From positions 45,579 to 109,578 of the forward strand of contig NZ_JAGMUL010000029.1 in the NCBI RefSeq assembly GCF_019049285.1: DNA of 64,000 nucleotides. Direction: 5' to 3'. Positions within the stretch are counted from its first letter, which is position 1. Each line of letters starts with the position of its first letter. The position numbers and the translations under genes are program-made. Positions 19,200-27,607 of this stretch are shown here, piece by piece. The notes beneath the pieces were generated by a model. It was not told where the DNA came from and made no database searches. It saw only the letters and a list, made by a program, of their open reading frames with translations. This DNA is from Streptomyces sp. AC550_RSS872 (lineage in GTDB: Bacteria > Actinomycetota > Actinomycetes > Streptomycetales > Streptomycetaceae).

Positions 19200-20081
19200 A
19201 TGCCCCGTTACGACCTGGCCGGGCGCACCGTCGTCCTCACTGGCTCCACCGGCGGCCTGGGCGCCGCCCTCGCCCGGGCCCTGCGCGGGCGCGGCGCCAA
19301 CCTCGCGCTGCTCGACCTCAGCCTCGCGGCCACCACGGCCCAAGCCCAGGACCTGGGAGACGAAACGGTCGCCCGTGGCTGGCACGCCGATGTACGCGAC
19401 CTCGTCGGCCTGCAGCAAGCCATGGACGAGGCCGCCACGCACTTCGGGCGCCTCGACATCGTCATCGCAGGCGCCGGGATCGACACCATGGCCCCGATGG
19501 CGACCATCGACCCGTCGGCCTACGAACGTGTCATCGACGTCAACCTCAACGGGGTCTGGCGCACCTTCCGCGCGGCTCTGCCCCACGTCGAGGCCCAACG
19601 CGGCTATCTCCTCGCGATCTCCTCCATGGCCGCCTTCGTGCACTCGCCGCTCCAGATCTCCTACACCGCGAGCAAGGCCGGCGTGTGGGCGATGTGCGAC
19701 AGCCTTCGCCTGGAGGTTCGCCACCTGGGTGTCGGTGTCGGCAGCGCCCACCCCACGTTCTTCCGCACTCCGATGATGGACGACGTGACCGCGGACCCGG
19801 CCGGGCACGCCCTCTGGGGAGGCAACTCCAAGGGGTTGTGGAAGATGGTGCCGCTGGAGAAGGTCATCGCCGGTATCGTCCGCGGCATCGAGCGCCGTGC
19901 GGACCGCGTCGTCGTCCCCAGGTCCCTCACCCTGACCGCGAACGCTCCCGGTCTGTTCCGGCCGATACTCGAACGTGTCGGTTTCCGCCCTCAGACGGTC
20001 CAGCGCGCCCTCGGCCTCGCCTCGGCGTCGGGCTGGCACGACTCGGCGGTGCATGAGCGCCACCAGGCCGGTTCCCGCTGA
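19200..20081 (+). CDS. SDR-family NAD(P)-dependent oxidoreductase
   Basis: This complete 293-residue short-chain dehydrogenase has the cofactor motif TGSTGGLGAALA near residue 15, the NAG-like motif IVIAGAGID, SSMAAF with the catalytic Ser, and YTASKAG with Tyr and Lys. A 60-residue C-terminal extension (GIVRGIERRADRVVVPRSL and onward) is shared with the broken SDR just upstream, so the two are a tandem duplication. The TetR gene 67 bp downstream is in the same direction and probably controls the pair. Confidence 0.9.
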   Translation: MPRYDLAGRTVVLTGSTGGLGAALARALRGRGANLALLDLSLAATTAQAQDLGDETVARGWHADVRDLVGLQQAMDEAATHFGRLDIVIAGAGIDTMAPMATIDPSAYERVIDVNLNGVWRTFRAALPHVEAQRGYLLAISSMAAFVHSPLQISYTASKAGVWAMCDSLRLEVRHLGVGVGSAHPTFFRTPMMDDVTADPAGHALWGGNSKGLWKMVPLEKVIAGIVRGIERRADRVVVPRSLTLTANAPGLFRPILERVGFRPQTVQRALGLASASGWHDSAVHERHQAGSR

Positions 20082-20148
20082 ATTCCGGGCTGAAGAAAGC
20101 GGCCCAGGGGGTCCGGCCGTTCGAGCACCTCGTAAAGTAGCGGAGACC

Positions 20149-20763
20149 ATGACAAGCAAGGTCACACGCACGACACGTCGGGCCGCCGCAACCCGTGCGG
20201 CCATCGTCGACGCCGCCGAGGAGCTGCTGGCCTCCGGGGGCCCCGCCGCGGTCACCTTGGAGGGCATCGCCGAACGCGCGGATGTCGCCGTGCAGACGGT
20301 GTACAACCGGGTGGGCGGCCGCGCGGCCGTTCTCATCGCGGTTGCCGAGCGGGCACTCGAGGACAACCGGACCTACATGGACGACGCCTACGCTGCCCCG
20401 GGCACCCCGGTGGAACGCATCAGGGCCGCCTCGGCCGCGTACGTCCGCTTCGCCGCCGAGCGCCCACACCAGTTCCGCCTGCTGGCCGAGCCGCCGGACG
20501 AACCCGCGGCCCTGGAACGGGTCGCCGCGCTCGTCGACGAGCAGAACGCCAAACTCGCCGCCGCCCTGGCCGACGGGGTGGCCGACGGCTCGCTCGCCGC
20601 CGACCTCGACCCCGTCACCACCGCCACCGCGTTGTGGGCCGCCATGAACGGCGTTCTCGGCCTCTCCTGGCGCGCGGACCGACTCCGCGCTGACGCCTCC
20701 CATTTGACGGAACTCGTCGCAGCTGTGGAAAGGGTGGTTCTCCGCGGACTGCTCGCCCGCTGA
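20149..20763 (+). CDS. TetR-family transcriptional regulator
   Basis: This 204-residue regulator has the N-terminal TetR HTH: TRAAIVDAAEELLASGGPAAVTLEGIAERADVAVQTVYNRVGG, with TVYNRVGG in place of the common TLYxHF. The C-terminal part is the usual helical ligand-binding domain. The ATG at 20149 follows GGAG by 4 nt. An open frame extends further upstream but overlaps the SDR gene. Its position after two SDRs suggests autoregulation and control of that group. Confidence 0.9.
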   Translation: MTSKVTRTTRRAAATRAAIVDAAEELLASGGPAAVTLEGIAERADVAVQTVYNRVGGRAAVLIAVAERALEDNRTYMDDAYAAPGTPVERIRAASAAYVRFAAERPHQFRLLAEPPDEPAALERVAALVDEQNAKLAAALADGVADGSLAADLDPVTTATALWAAMNGVLGLSWRADRLRADASHLTELVAAVERVVLRGLLAR

Positions 20764-20900
20764 AGTCCGTCCGGGGCCGCGCCCTCCATGAACCGGATCC
20801 GAAGAGACGGCGGCCTTCTCGCCCGCTGCCGGTCACCCCTGTCATCGTCCTTTGCCAGAACACGCCGTCCGCCGTCGTCGTCCCGGTCATCTGCAGCGGG

Positions 20901-21092
20901 TTGCACAGCAGACCGAGGCTCAGGAAACGTGCAGACCACGGGCGATTACGGGCACGGGGCGTGTGCGAGGCGATGGACCTGGACCCGGCTCCTAACAACA
21001 TCAACAACGTCCGTTTGAAGCTCAAGCGCCTGACCGGGCGCAACATCCTGACCGAGCCAGAACCGAGGCTGTTCACCCTGCCCCGTCCGTAG
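20901..21092 (+). pseudogene. possible C-terminal remnant of a small winged-helix-like protein
   Basis: About 45 codons ending at a TAG read as a plausible helix-loop-helix-wing: VRLKLKRLTGRNILTEPEPR and FTLPRP. The phrase resembles the C-terminus of streptomycete proteins of unknown function that often sit near transposases. The upstream part is not recognisable. Confidence 0.3.
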
Positions 21093-21149
21093 CCGTCAGG
21101 CGAGGGCGACTTCACCCACAACGACGAAACGAACATCAGCTCACATCCC

Positions 21150-21268
21150 GCGCTCTCACACAGGCCCTCGCTGACGGTCGACTCCAACCCCGCCACAGAC
21201 TTCCCGTCGATGTGCCCACGCAGGTCAGCCGCTGCCTGGCGATTCGACAGGTCCGCCACGAACTGCAG
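21150..21268 (-). pseudogene. short remnant resembling an IS1182-family transposase
   Basis: On the minus strand about 35 codons read LQFVADLSNRQAAADLRGHI and onward to VAGLEST. This recalls the LxDRQAAxAVRxxIDWKYxLGLEL segment of IS1182-type transposases. Nothing before or after fits, so only a scrap remains. Confidence 0.35.
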
Positions 21269-21361
21269 CTGGGGTCAGCTTCTTGGCAGGTTTGCGAAGA
21301 GTGAATCGACTCGTGAGGTCCGCCACGGAAAGGCCCGTGTACCCGGCCTCACGCAGGCCAG

Positions 21362-21955
21362 CTAAGGACTGTCCCGCAAAGATCTTGGCTCCGAGTACGG
21401 AGCAGCCTGAAGAGCGGGTGAGGTGGCTAGGGAGTGGGCGAAGTCGGCGAGTGCGCAAAAGTCGTTCTCCCGTAGGCCGATCCGCGGGTTGACGTGGTGC
21501 AGGAGCCCGGGGCCTTGGTGGTGGGCGGTCATGTACGTCTGATCCAGCTCGCTCTGCTCGTCGTCCACCCAGGCGAAAGGACGGCCGTTGGCGTAGTTCA
21601 CCAACGGTCCGGTCTTCCAGTGGACTCCATCAGGGCGTTCTTGGAGCAGGGCGTCGCCGAAGTCGACGAAGGGTAGTTCCGGAAGGCCGAGGACCGGTGC
21701 GATCCACCGGTTGGCGTCATCCATCCATGTGGTGGCCCAGCACAACTCGAAGCCGAGCCGCAGCAGGCTTCGTCCGTGCTCCGGGTTGAGCCAGACACGT
21801 AGGGGGCGTCGTCGGGACGAGAGGACCCTGTCGTCCTCATGGGCGTCGTTCCGGGGAACTCTGAGTGTGGTGTAGCCGTCGGGGCGCCTCTCCGGCTGGG
21901 CCGCGTAAGGGTTGAGCGGTCCGTCCACGTCGAGGAACAGCAGCGGTTGGTTCAC
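21362..21955 (-). CDS. HAD-like hydrolase-fold protein of unknown role
   Basis: This 197-residue protein begins with LLFLDVDGPLNPY, the DxDG nucleophile motif of HAD-fold phosphatases. It continues with LRVWLNPEHG, LCWATTWMDDANRWIAP (a Thr in motif II position) and PFAWVDDEQSELD (motif III/IV acidic pair). This subfamily is common in Streptomyces and uncharacterised. The last eight residues are encoded by DNA (GGACTGTCCCGCAAAG, reverse strand) that resembles an IS5-type terminus, so the true C-terminus may have been replaced. It starts at GTG. Confidence 0.75.
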   Translation of the reverse strand: MNQPLLFLDVDGPLNPYAAQPERRPDGYTTLRVPRNDAHEDDRVLSSRRRPLRVWLNPEHGRSLLRLGFELCWATTWMDDANRWIAPVLGLPELPFVDFGDALLQERPDGVHWKTGPLVNYANGRPFAWVDDEQSELDQTYMTAHHQGPGLLHHVNPRIGLRENDFCALADFAHSLATSPALQAAPYSEPRSLRDSP

Positions 21956-22049
21956 GGTTTCCCCCGGGTCTTGCTCACTGTGGACTGCCCCGATCAGCGT
22001 AGCTGTGGGATTGTCTCAGCGTGGGGTCGTCCTGAGTGATGATCACGCT

Positions 22050-22757
22050 GTGACCAGTGTGATCACGGCATCGGAGCCGTCCTGGATAACCCCGTTCGCG
22101 GGGCTGAGCCCGCGCTGCTTCGGCAAGCTGCTGACCACGCTGCGGCGTGATGGAGCAGATCTGGTCCACCGAGGCCGGCCGTGGAACCCGCCGCTGGAGG
22201 ACCGGGTGTTGCTGGTCACCGCCTATTGGCGTACCAATCTGACGTTGAGGCAGCTCGCTCCGCTGTTTGGCGTCTCGAAGTCCACGGCTGGCCGAGTCGT
22301 CAACCACCTCGGCACCCTGGTCCCCACCCGAGACCACACCATCGCCGAGCGATCGAAGAACTCCCGGTATTCCACCAACCATCAGGTCGTCATCGACGCA
22401 GACACCCGCCTGGTCGTCGTGGTCGGCCGACCGCTCGCCGGGAACCGCAACGGCTGCAATGCAGGGGCGGAGTCCGGTGCCAAAGCTGCCGTCGGCAAGA
22501 CCCTCACGATCGCCGACGGCGGCTACCCGGGAACCGGACTCGTCATCCCGCACCGTCGCGACCGCGGGAAGACCGAGATCCCAGCTTGGAAAGAAGACCA
22601 CAACAGGACCCACAAACAGGTCCGAGCCCCTGTCGAGCACGTCTTCGCCCGCATGAAGACCTGGAAGATCCTCCGCGACTGCCGCCTCAAAGGCGACGGC
22701 GTCCACCACGCCGTGCTCGGCATCGCCCGGATGCACAACCTCGCCCTCGCCGGATAG
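22050..22757 (+). pseudogene. IS5-family (DDE_Tnp_4) transposase with an internal deletion
   Basis: The 235-codon frame has the N-terminal HTH (NLTLRQLAPLFGVSKSTAGR) and the DDE_Tnp_4 core (RYSTNHQVVIDADTRLVVVV, TIADGGYPGTGLVIPHRR, EHVFARMKTWKILRD). Intact relatives carry about 20 residues between the HTH and LVPTRDHTIAE, including the first catalytic Asp (VDG). Here NHLGTLVPTRD joins the flanks directly. The reading frame is preserved but the catalytic triad is incomplete, so I class it as inactive. A second, worse decayed copy is at 46435-47075. Confidence 0.8.
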
Positions 22758-22818
22758 GTCGCAGGTGGCACGATGGCCCGCTATGCCCGAGGCACTCCAA
22801 GATCCTTACGGACCCCCC

Positions 22819-24273
22819 TCAGGGCACGGTGAAGAGGACCTTGTTCTCGTCCACGGCGGGGTCCGCCTGCTTGAGCCTGGCCCTGATGCTGGATCCGAGC
22901 TGGAGATCCAGGCCGTTGGTCGAGACGACCTTGGCCAGCACGGCGGGGTCGGCCAGGAACACTTTGCCCTCGCGCGGCCTGCCCCGCTCCGCGTCGGTGT
23001 CGATGACCGTGGCGTCGAACACCTCGCCCACGCGGTCCTTGAGCACCGCGGCCTCGGCCAGGTCCACGGTCTGCCGGTCCGCCAGGCCGCCCTTCCCCCG
23101 TGCCGTGTCGCACGGGATGCAGGACAGGGCGTCGAGCACCCAGTTCGGCGGGGCCTTGTCCGCGCACGCCATGACGCACAGCTCACCGGTGTACCGGTCG
23201 ACCAGGCGCCGCAGCGGAGCCGTGCAATGGGTGTACGGGGCCGCGATCGCTGCGTGCATCGTGTACGCCGGCTTCTGGTTGTCGCGGAAGACGGTGTACT
23301 CCGCCTTGAGCATCGTGCTCGTGGCCTCGGCGAGGAAGGCCATGTGCTGCTGGTTCTGGGGATCGAGCCTGCGTACCAGCGTGGCGTACGAGATGCCGGG
23401 CCGCCAGACGATGCCCAGGGCCTTCGCGATGTCGTGCAGGCGCTTGATCACGTTCTGATCGGCCTGCTCCTTCTGGGTCCGCAGGATGCCGGTACCCGTG
23501 TCGAGCATGATCTGGGCCGCGGACATCCCGGTCATGAGGGAGATCTGCTCGTTCCAGCCCTCGACCGGCAGCGTCGCCACGTAGCGCAGCCGGAACGATC
23601 CGTCCTCGAGGGTGACCTCCTGGTCCGGCAGATTCACCGAGATGCCGCCGCGCGCGATTTCGACGGCCTCCCGCAGCTCGCCGATCTCGCGCAGCAGGGC
23701 GAGGGACTCCTCCGCCGTGCCGTTCTCGATGGCCTGCTGGGCGCCGGCGTAGTCGAGCTGGGCCCGACTTCGGATCACGGCCCGGCTCACGGACGAGTCG
23801 GTCAGATTGCCGTGGGCGTCGAGGTCGTGCTGCCACAACAGGGCGGGGCGGTCCTTGTTCGGCAGCAGGCTGGCCGCGCCCTCGGAGAGGACGGGCGGGT
23901 GCAGGGGCACCTTGAGGTCGGGGAAGTACAGCGTTTCGATCCTGTCGTGCGCCTCGATGTCCAGAGGGCTGCCCGCCCTGACGAAGGTCGCCACGTCCGC
24001 GATGGCGTAGTACACGCGGTAGCCGCCACCGGGCCGCCGTTCCAGGTGCATGGCCTGGTCGAGGTCCTTCGAGGTCGGCGGATCGATCGTGAAGAACGGC
24101 AGGTGGGTGGCGTCCTTGTCGGGCAAGCGCGCCTCACCCGCGGCCTTGTCGGCCGCTTTGAGTACACGCTTGGGGAAGCTCAGGGGGACCTTCAGCTCCG
24201 CGCGGAGTTCCTCCAGCGCGGTGCGCAGAGCGTCCTGGGCCTCGGCAGACATGTGCATCGGGCGGCGTTGCAT
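22819..24273 (-). CDS. RNB-domain ribonuclease (RNase II/R family)
   Basis: This 484-residue 3'-5' exoribonuclease consists mainly of the RNB catalytic domain. The metal-binding Asp cluster is seen at residues 64-72 (FTIDPPTSKDLDQAMHLER), then YRVYYAIADVATFV, with the substrate-gating region HAAIAAPYTHCTAPLRRLVDRY near residue 355. The N-terminal cold-shock domains and C-terminal S1 domain of full RNase R are absent, which matches the short RNB proteins of actinobacteria. Starts at Met1, Met6 or Met8 are all possible. It is flanked by IS relics on both sides but is itself intact. Confidence 0.9.
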   Translation of the reverse strand: MQRRPMHMSAEAQDALRTALEELRAELKVPLSFPKRVLKAADKAAGEARLPDKDATHLPFFTIDPPTSKDLDQAMHLERRPGGGYRVYYAIADVATFVRAGSPLDIEAHDRIETLYFPDLKVPLHPPVLSEGAASLLPNKDRPALLWQHDLDAHGNLTDSSVSRAVIRSRAQLDYAGAQQAIENGTAEESLALLREIGELREAVEIARGGISVNLPDQEVTLEDGSFRLRYVATLPVEGWNEQISLMTGMSAAQIMLDTGTGILRTQKEQADQNVIKRLHDIAKALGIVWRPGISYATLVRRLDPQNQQHMAFLAEATSTMLKAEYTVFRDNQKPAYTMHAAIAAPYTHCTAPLRRLVDRYTGELCVMACADKAPPNWVLDALSCIPCDTARGKGGLADRQTVDLAEAAVLKDRVGEVFDATVIDTDAERGRPREGKVFLADPAVLAKVVSTNGLDLQLGSSIRARLKQADPAVDENKVLFTVP

Positions 24274-24453
24274 GCCCCGAGCGTAGGGCGGCGTTCACGA
24301 ATCGGCGCGGCGAGCGGGGCCGGGCGGCGGAGGGGGCCGGGCCGACGGCGGTCGCGCGGGAGGGGACATCGCCGGAGGGCGCGCGACGACAGCTACGGCG
24401 CCTCGCCGCGTTGTCGGATCGCCCGAACGTGCCCAGTATGAGGACGCCCCTCC

Positions 24454-24941
24454 GCCACCCTGTACCGCTACGTCCGCGAGGCGATCGACGTTCTGGCCGC
24501 GCTTGCACCGACACTCGACGAAGCGATGGCGACGGCCCGTACGAAGGCGTACGTGATTCTGGACGGCACCGTGCTGCCGATCGACCGGATCGCCGCCGAC
24601 CGGCCCTACTGCTCCGGGAAGAAGCGGCATCACGGCATGTATGTGCAGGTGCTGACCGATCCCTGCGGGCGGCTGCTGTGGGCGTCGCCCGCGCTGCCCG
24701 GAGCGACGCACGACCTGATGGCGGCCCGCAACGTCCCGGTCCCGTTCAAAGGGCGCCGCCTCAAACGGTGGCAGCACCGTCACAACACCACCCCCACGCC
24801 AAGATCCGCTGCATCGGCGAGCAAGCCATGGCGGCTCTCAAGGGCTGGCGCCTGCTGCGCAAGGTACGCAGCAGCACCAACCACATCACCACGATCGTGA
24901 AGGCCGTCCTCGCCCTTCACCTCGCTGCCGCGTCAGGATGA
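24454..24941 (+). pseudogene. IS5-family transposase remnant (DDE_Tnp_4), deleted and frameshifted
   Basis: It begins inside the HTH region (ATLYRYVREAIDVLAAL), continues with the first catalytic Asp in AYVILDGTVLPIDR, KKRHHGMYVQVLTDPCG and LPGATHDLMAARN. It then jumps across a deletion and a frameshift to the C-terminal AMAALKGWRLLRKVRS, where the Glu helix would be. The N-terminal 90 or so residues are missing. Confidence 0.75.
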
Positions 24942-25259
24942 GAACCCCTCACTGAATCGCCGGCCCGTGCCCGCAGTTCGCTGCGGATCGCAGCGTGGAG
25001 CGCATGCTCCACCTGGACGATGTGAGAAAACGCGTCTTACTTGTCGCCGCCAGTCGACAGGCGCACGGGTGACGACAAACGACGGCCGCATGACCGGCTT
25101 CACGAAAATGTTGGAAGAGCCAGTTTTCCACGGCCGCCGTCAGCGCGCACTCTCTATTGTGATTCTCGCGACCTCGCGACCTCGCGACCTCGCGACCTAA
25201 GCATGCAGCTGAAAGGCCGCCAATCATGAACCTGTTTCGCGTTGCTGAACCCGTTAGCT
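24942..25259. other. intergenic boundary between IS relic and the biosynthetic operon
   Basis: No gene is supported in these 318 bp. They are less GC-rich than the neighbours and include the 8-bp tandem repeat listed next. The region lies downstream of the last gene of the minus-strand biosynthetic operon, so a terminator would be expected here. The palindromic repeat could contribute, but no U-tract hairpin is evident. Confidence 0.4.
25165..25196. repeat. four tandem copies of CTCGCGAC
   Basis: Four perfect head-to-tail octamers, each containing the palindrome TCGCGA, lie about 65 bp beyond the stop of the condensation-domain gene. This is probably slippage expansion. The repeated NruI-type palindrome could form cruciform-like structures. 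Confidence 0.85.
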
Positions 25260-26660
25260 CTATCGAAGCGCCTCGGCCTTTGCGTGATCGGCGCGCGCAA
25301 GATCGATTACCGTGCGCTCGGTCTCGCGCAGCAGCGCCGATATCTCCTCGGTGTTGAGGTATTCGTCGTCCGCTTCGAGCGAGAGGCTGAGCCGGTCCAC
25401 GTAGCGCCCCCCCAGGTGGATCATCGCCTGGACCCGGAGCGGGCCGGCGCCGATGGGGCGTGAATCGTGGTACTCGAGGGGCGTCGGATGCGCGTCCTCA
25501 TCGTGGCGCAGGAACGCGTCGGCGAGTTCGGGGCGCGCCGTGCGCGGGCTGGATTTGTCGGCGAGCGAGCTTAAGTCGTTGAAGCTGATCCAGGAGTCGG
25601 CGCCTACCTGCTCGATCAGCGCCTGCATGACGTCCGGGTCATACGGGGAACGGCGCGCGGCTGCGAAGATCGCCCGGTCCACGCTGCGGATCTCGGCCAC
25701 CGCGTCGGCGGCGTCGCCCGCCACCGCGATATAGATCGGCTGGGAGCGGTGGCCCACATAGGCTTGGGTCGCGGGCGTCCACCGGTTCCCGCATTCGATC
25801 TTAAACACCGCGCGCGACGCGTCCAGCACCCGGTGCATGGCCGTGGCCGCGGCGACCATCGTGATCGCGCCCGAGGTGAACAGGCCGAGCCTGCCCCCCA
25901 GGTAATCGTGCGCCGACTGGAAGGAGTCCGTGCTCAGATGCGCGCCCCGGACCATCGGGACCGCCGGCGCGTGGCGCGGGGTGCGTAGCGGATTGTCCGC
26001 CGCGGCCAGGATGGCCGGGCGCATCAGGTCCCGCGCCCGCTCGCTGCGGGCGCGGGCGAGCGCGCCGCTCTCCTCGGCCGCCGCGGCGATCGGATCGAGC
26101 GCGACCGGCTCCGGCGTGCGCCCGGACACGATCCGCCGTAGGTCCTCAATCAGCAGCTGGGCGCCTGCCCCGTCCAGGTTCACGTGCGACACGACGATCC
26201 CGAACATGTACGCGCTCGCGCCGCACACGCCGAGGATGAACCGGACCGGCAAGTCCAATTCGAGGTCGAAGCGCCGGGACGCCGAGGCGTCCCAGTGCGC
26301 CGATAACGCCTGCTCGCACCGCTCCGGATCGTCCTCGGCGACGATGTCCACACCGATCCGCCCGCCCGCGTCGACGATCTGCTCCACGACACCGCCGGAT
26401 GCGTCGAGCCGGAACCGGGTGCGCAACGCGACGTGCCGTTCGATCAGGGTGCGTATGCAGTCGAGCGCGTGCTGCACCGTCACCGGACCGTCCGCGCCGG
26501 CCGGTATATGGAAACGGAACCGTAGGTTCCAGTCGTCCACCGGGCCGAACCGCTGAATCTCGGCCCTGATATGCCGCTGGCCCCAGGTCGCGGCGAACGT
26601 GCCGCCACGCTCCGCCTGGAAGACGAGCTCATGTCGCGTGATAGCAGACTTCTGACTCAC
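25260..26660 (-). CDS. free-standing condensation-domain protein (variant SHxxxDG motif)
   Basis: This 466-residue protein has the NRPS condensation/acyltransferase (CoA-dependent acyltransferase) fold. The active-site motif is S158-H159-V-N-L-D163-G164, so the second, catalytic His of HHxxxDG is kept while the first is Ser, as in several PapA-like or ester-forming members. N-terminal RFGPVDDWNLRFRFHIP and HVALRTRF are typical of the family. No carrier or adenylation domain is attached, so it must act in trans. It is the last gene of the minus-strand operon, 125 bp after a broken gene, and could catalyse a final amide or ester bond or be a separately acquired gene. Confidence 0.8.
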   Translation of the reverse strand: MSQKSAITRHELVFQAERGGTFAATWGQRHIRAEIQRFGPVDDWNLRFRFHIPAGADGPVTVQHALDCIRTLIERHVALRTRFRLDASGGVVEQIVDAGGRIGVDIVAEDDPERCEQALSAHWDASASRRFDLELDLPVRFILGVCGASAYMFGIVVSHVNLDGAGAQLLIEDLRRIVSGRTPEPVALDPIAAAAEESGALARARSERARDLMRPAILAAADNPLRTPRHAPAVPMVRGAHLSTDSFQSAHDYLGGRLGLFTSGAITMVAAATAMHRVLDASRAVFKIECGNRWTPATQAYVGHRSQPIYIAVAGDAADAVAEIRSVDRAIFAAARRSPYDPDVMQALIEQVGADSWISFNDLSSLADKSSPRTARPELADAFLRHDEDAHPTPLEYHDSRPIGAGPLRVQAMIHLGGRYVDRLSLSLEADDEYLNTEEISALLRETERTVIDLARADHAKAEALR

Positions 26661-26785
26661 TCACGTACCTCTCGTTCCTCGACACACGGCATCCTCACCG
26701 AAGCATGGCCAGCAGGCGCAGGTGATCGGTGTCGCGCACATCCAGCAACTGCCGATAGAAGCAGCCCACCCCGCCTCGGGTCGCT

Positions 26786-27607
26786 TCAGCGGTTGAAGGC
26801 GAAGTCGAACAGGGGCTCGTCCGCTATGGCCGCCCGGCCGGCGCGGCGGGCCGAGTTGAACCAGTCGCTCGATCCATGGCTTGGGATTCCCCCTCGGCCC
26901 GCCACCGGTCGATCGGATCGTCGCAGGTGACGTCCTCGCCGAACTCCCGGCGGTGGTGCTCCAGGTGCGGGTGCCCAGATTCGGCGACGAACCCCTGGAT
27001 CACGCGCTGCAACTCCTCCGGCGCCACCTGCTGACACGATCAGTACCACTCGGCGAAGCCATAGAAGGAGTGCGCCGGGCGGGCGAAGGCGGGCACCGAG
27101 TACGGGCCCCGGGCGACCATGATTGCGAACCTGGCCTCGCGCCACCTCGCCGCGGCGGTGTGCTCGGCAAGCGACTCGGCCGTGGGCAGGTAGCCGGGCA
27201 CCCGGCCGGCCGGGCTCATGACTGCACCGGTACCGTCGAGCTCGAAGGAGCCTCCGGACGGCCCGTCGTCCCAATCGTGGCCAGTCGCACGATGACGCGC
27301 GCCCTCGGCCAGCGACTGCCACATCGAATACCCCTGATTCGACGGCGAAGCCGAGACGCAGCAACGCCCGTGCGGTCTCCAGTTCGAGACCACGCTCCGC
27401 GCCGATCACCAGGGCGGTCCGCAGGGCTCCCTCCCTTCCGGGAAACAGGGCTGGACACCAACGCCAATCATCGGATGACTCAAGAACTTTAGCCAACACG
27501 GCAATCGTCCTGTCAATAGCCAATACAGCAATCGGCCTGTCAAAGAATGGTTCGGTCTCCAGGCCGTGCAGAGTCAGTTCGCAGAACGCGTCGTTTTCGA
27601 CCTTCAT
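26786..27607 (-). pseudogene. unknown conserved protein, broken by two frameshifts and a stop
   Basis: Starting at the ATG that overlaps the antiporter stop (ATGA), the first 90 codons read naturally. They include an internal near-repeat of DRPIAVLA and DRTIAVLA. Near 27345 the sensible reading moves to another frame (SMWQSLAEGARHRATGHDWD and so on) up to a TGA at 27040-27042. Beyond it the same frame continues sensibly (APEELQRVIQGFVAESG). The last 28 residues (SDWFNSARRAGRA, FDFAFNR) are back in the original frame. A single open frame spans the whole stretch, but its middle is Arg-rich shadow sequence. I do not recognise the family. Either the gene is dead or the assembly contains errors here. 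Confidence 0.6.
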
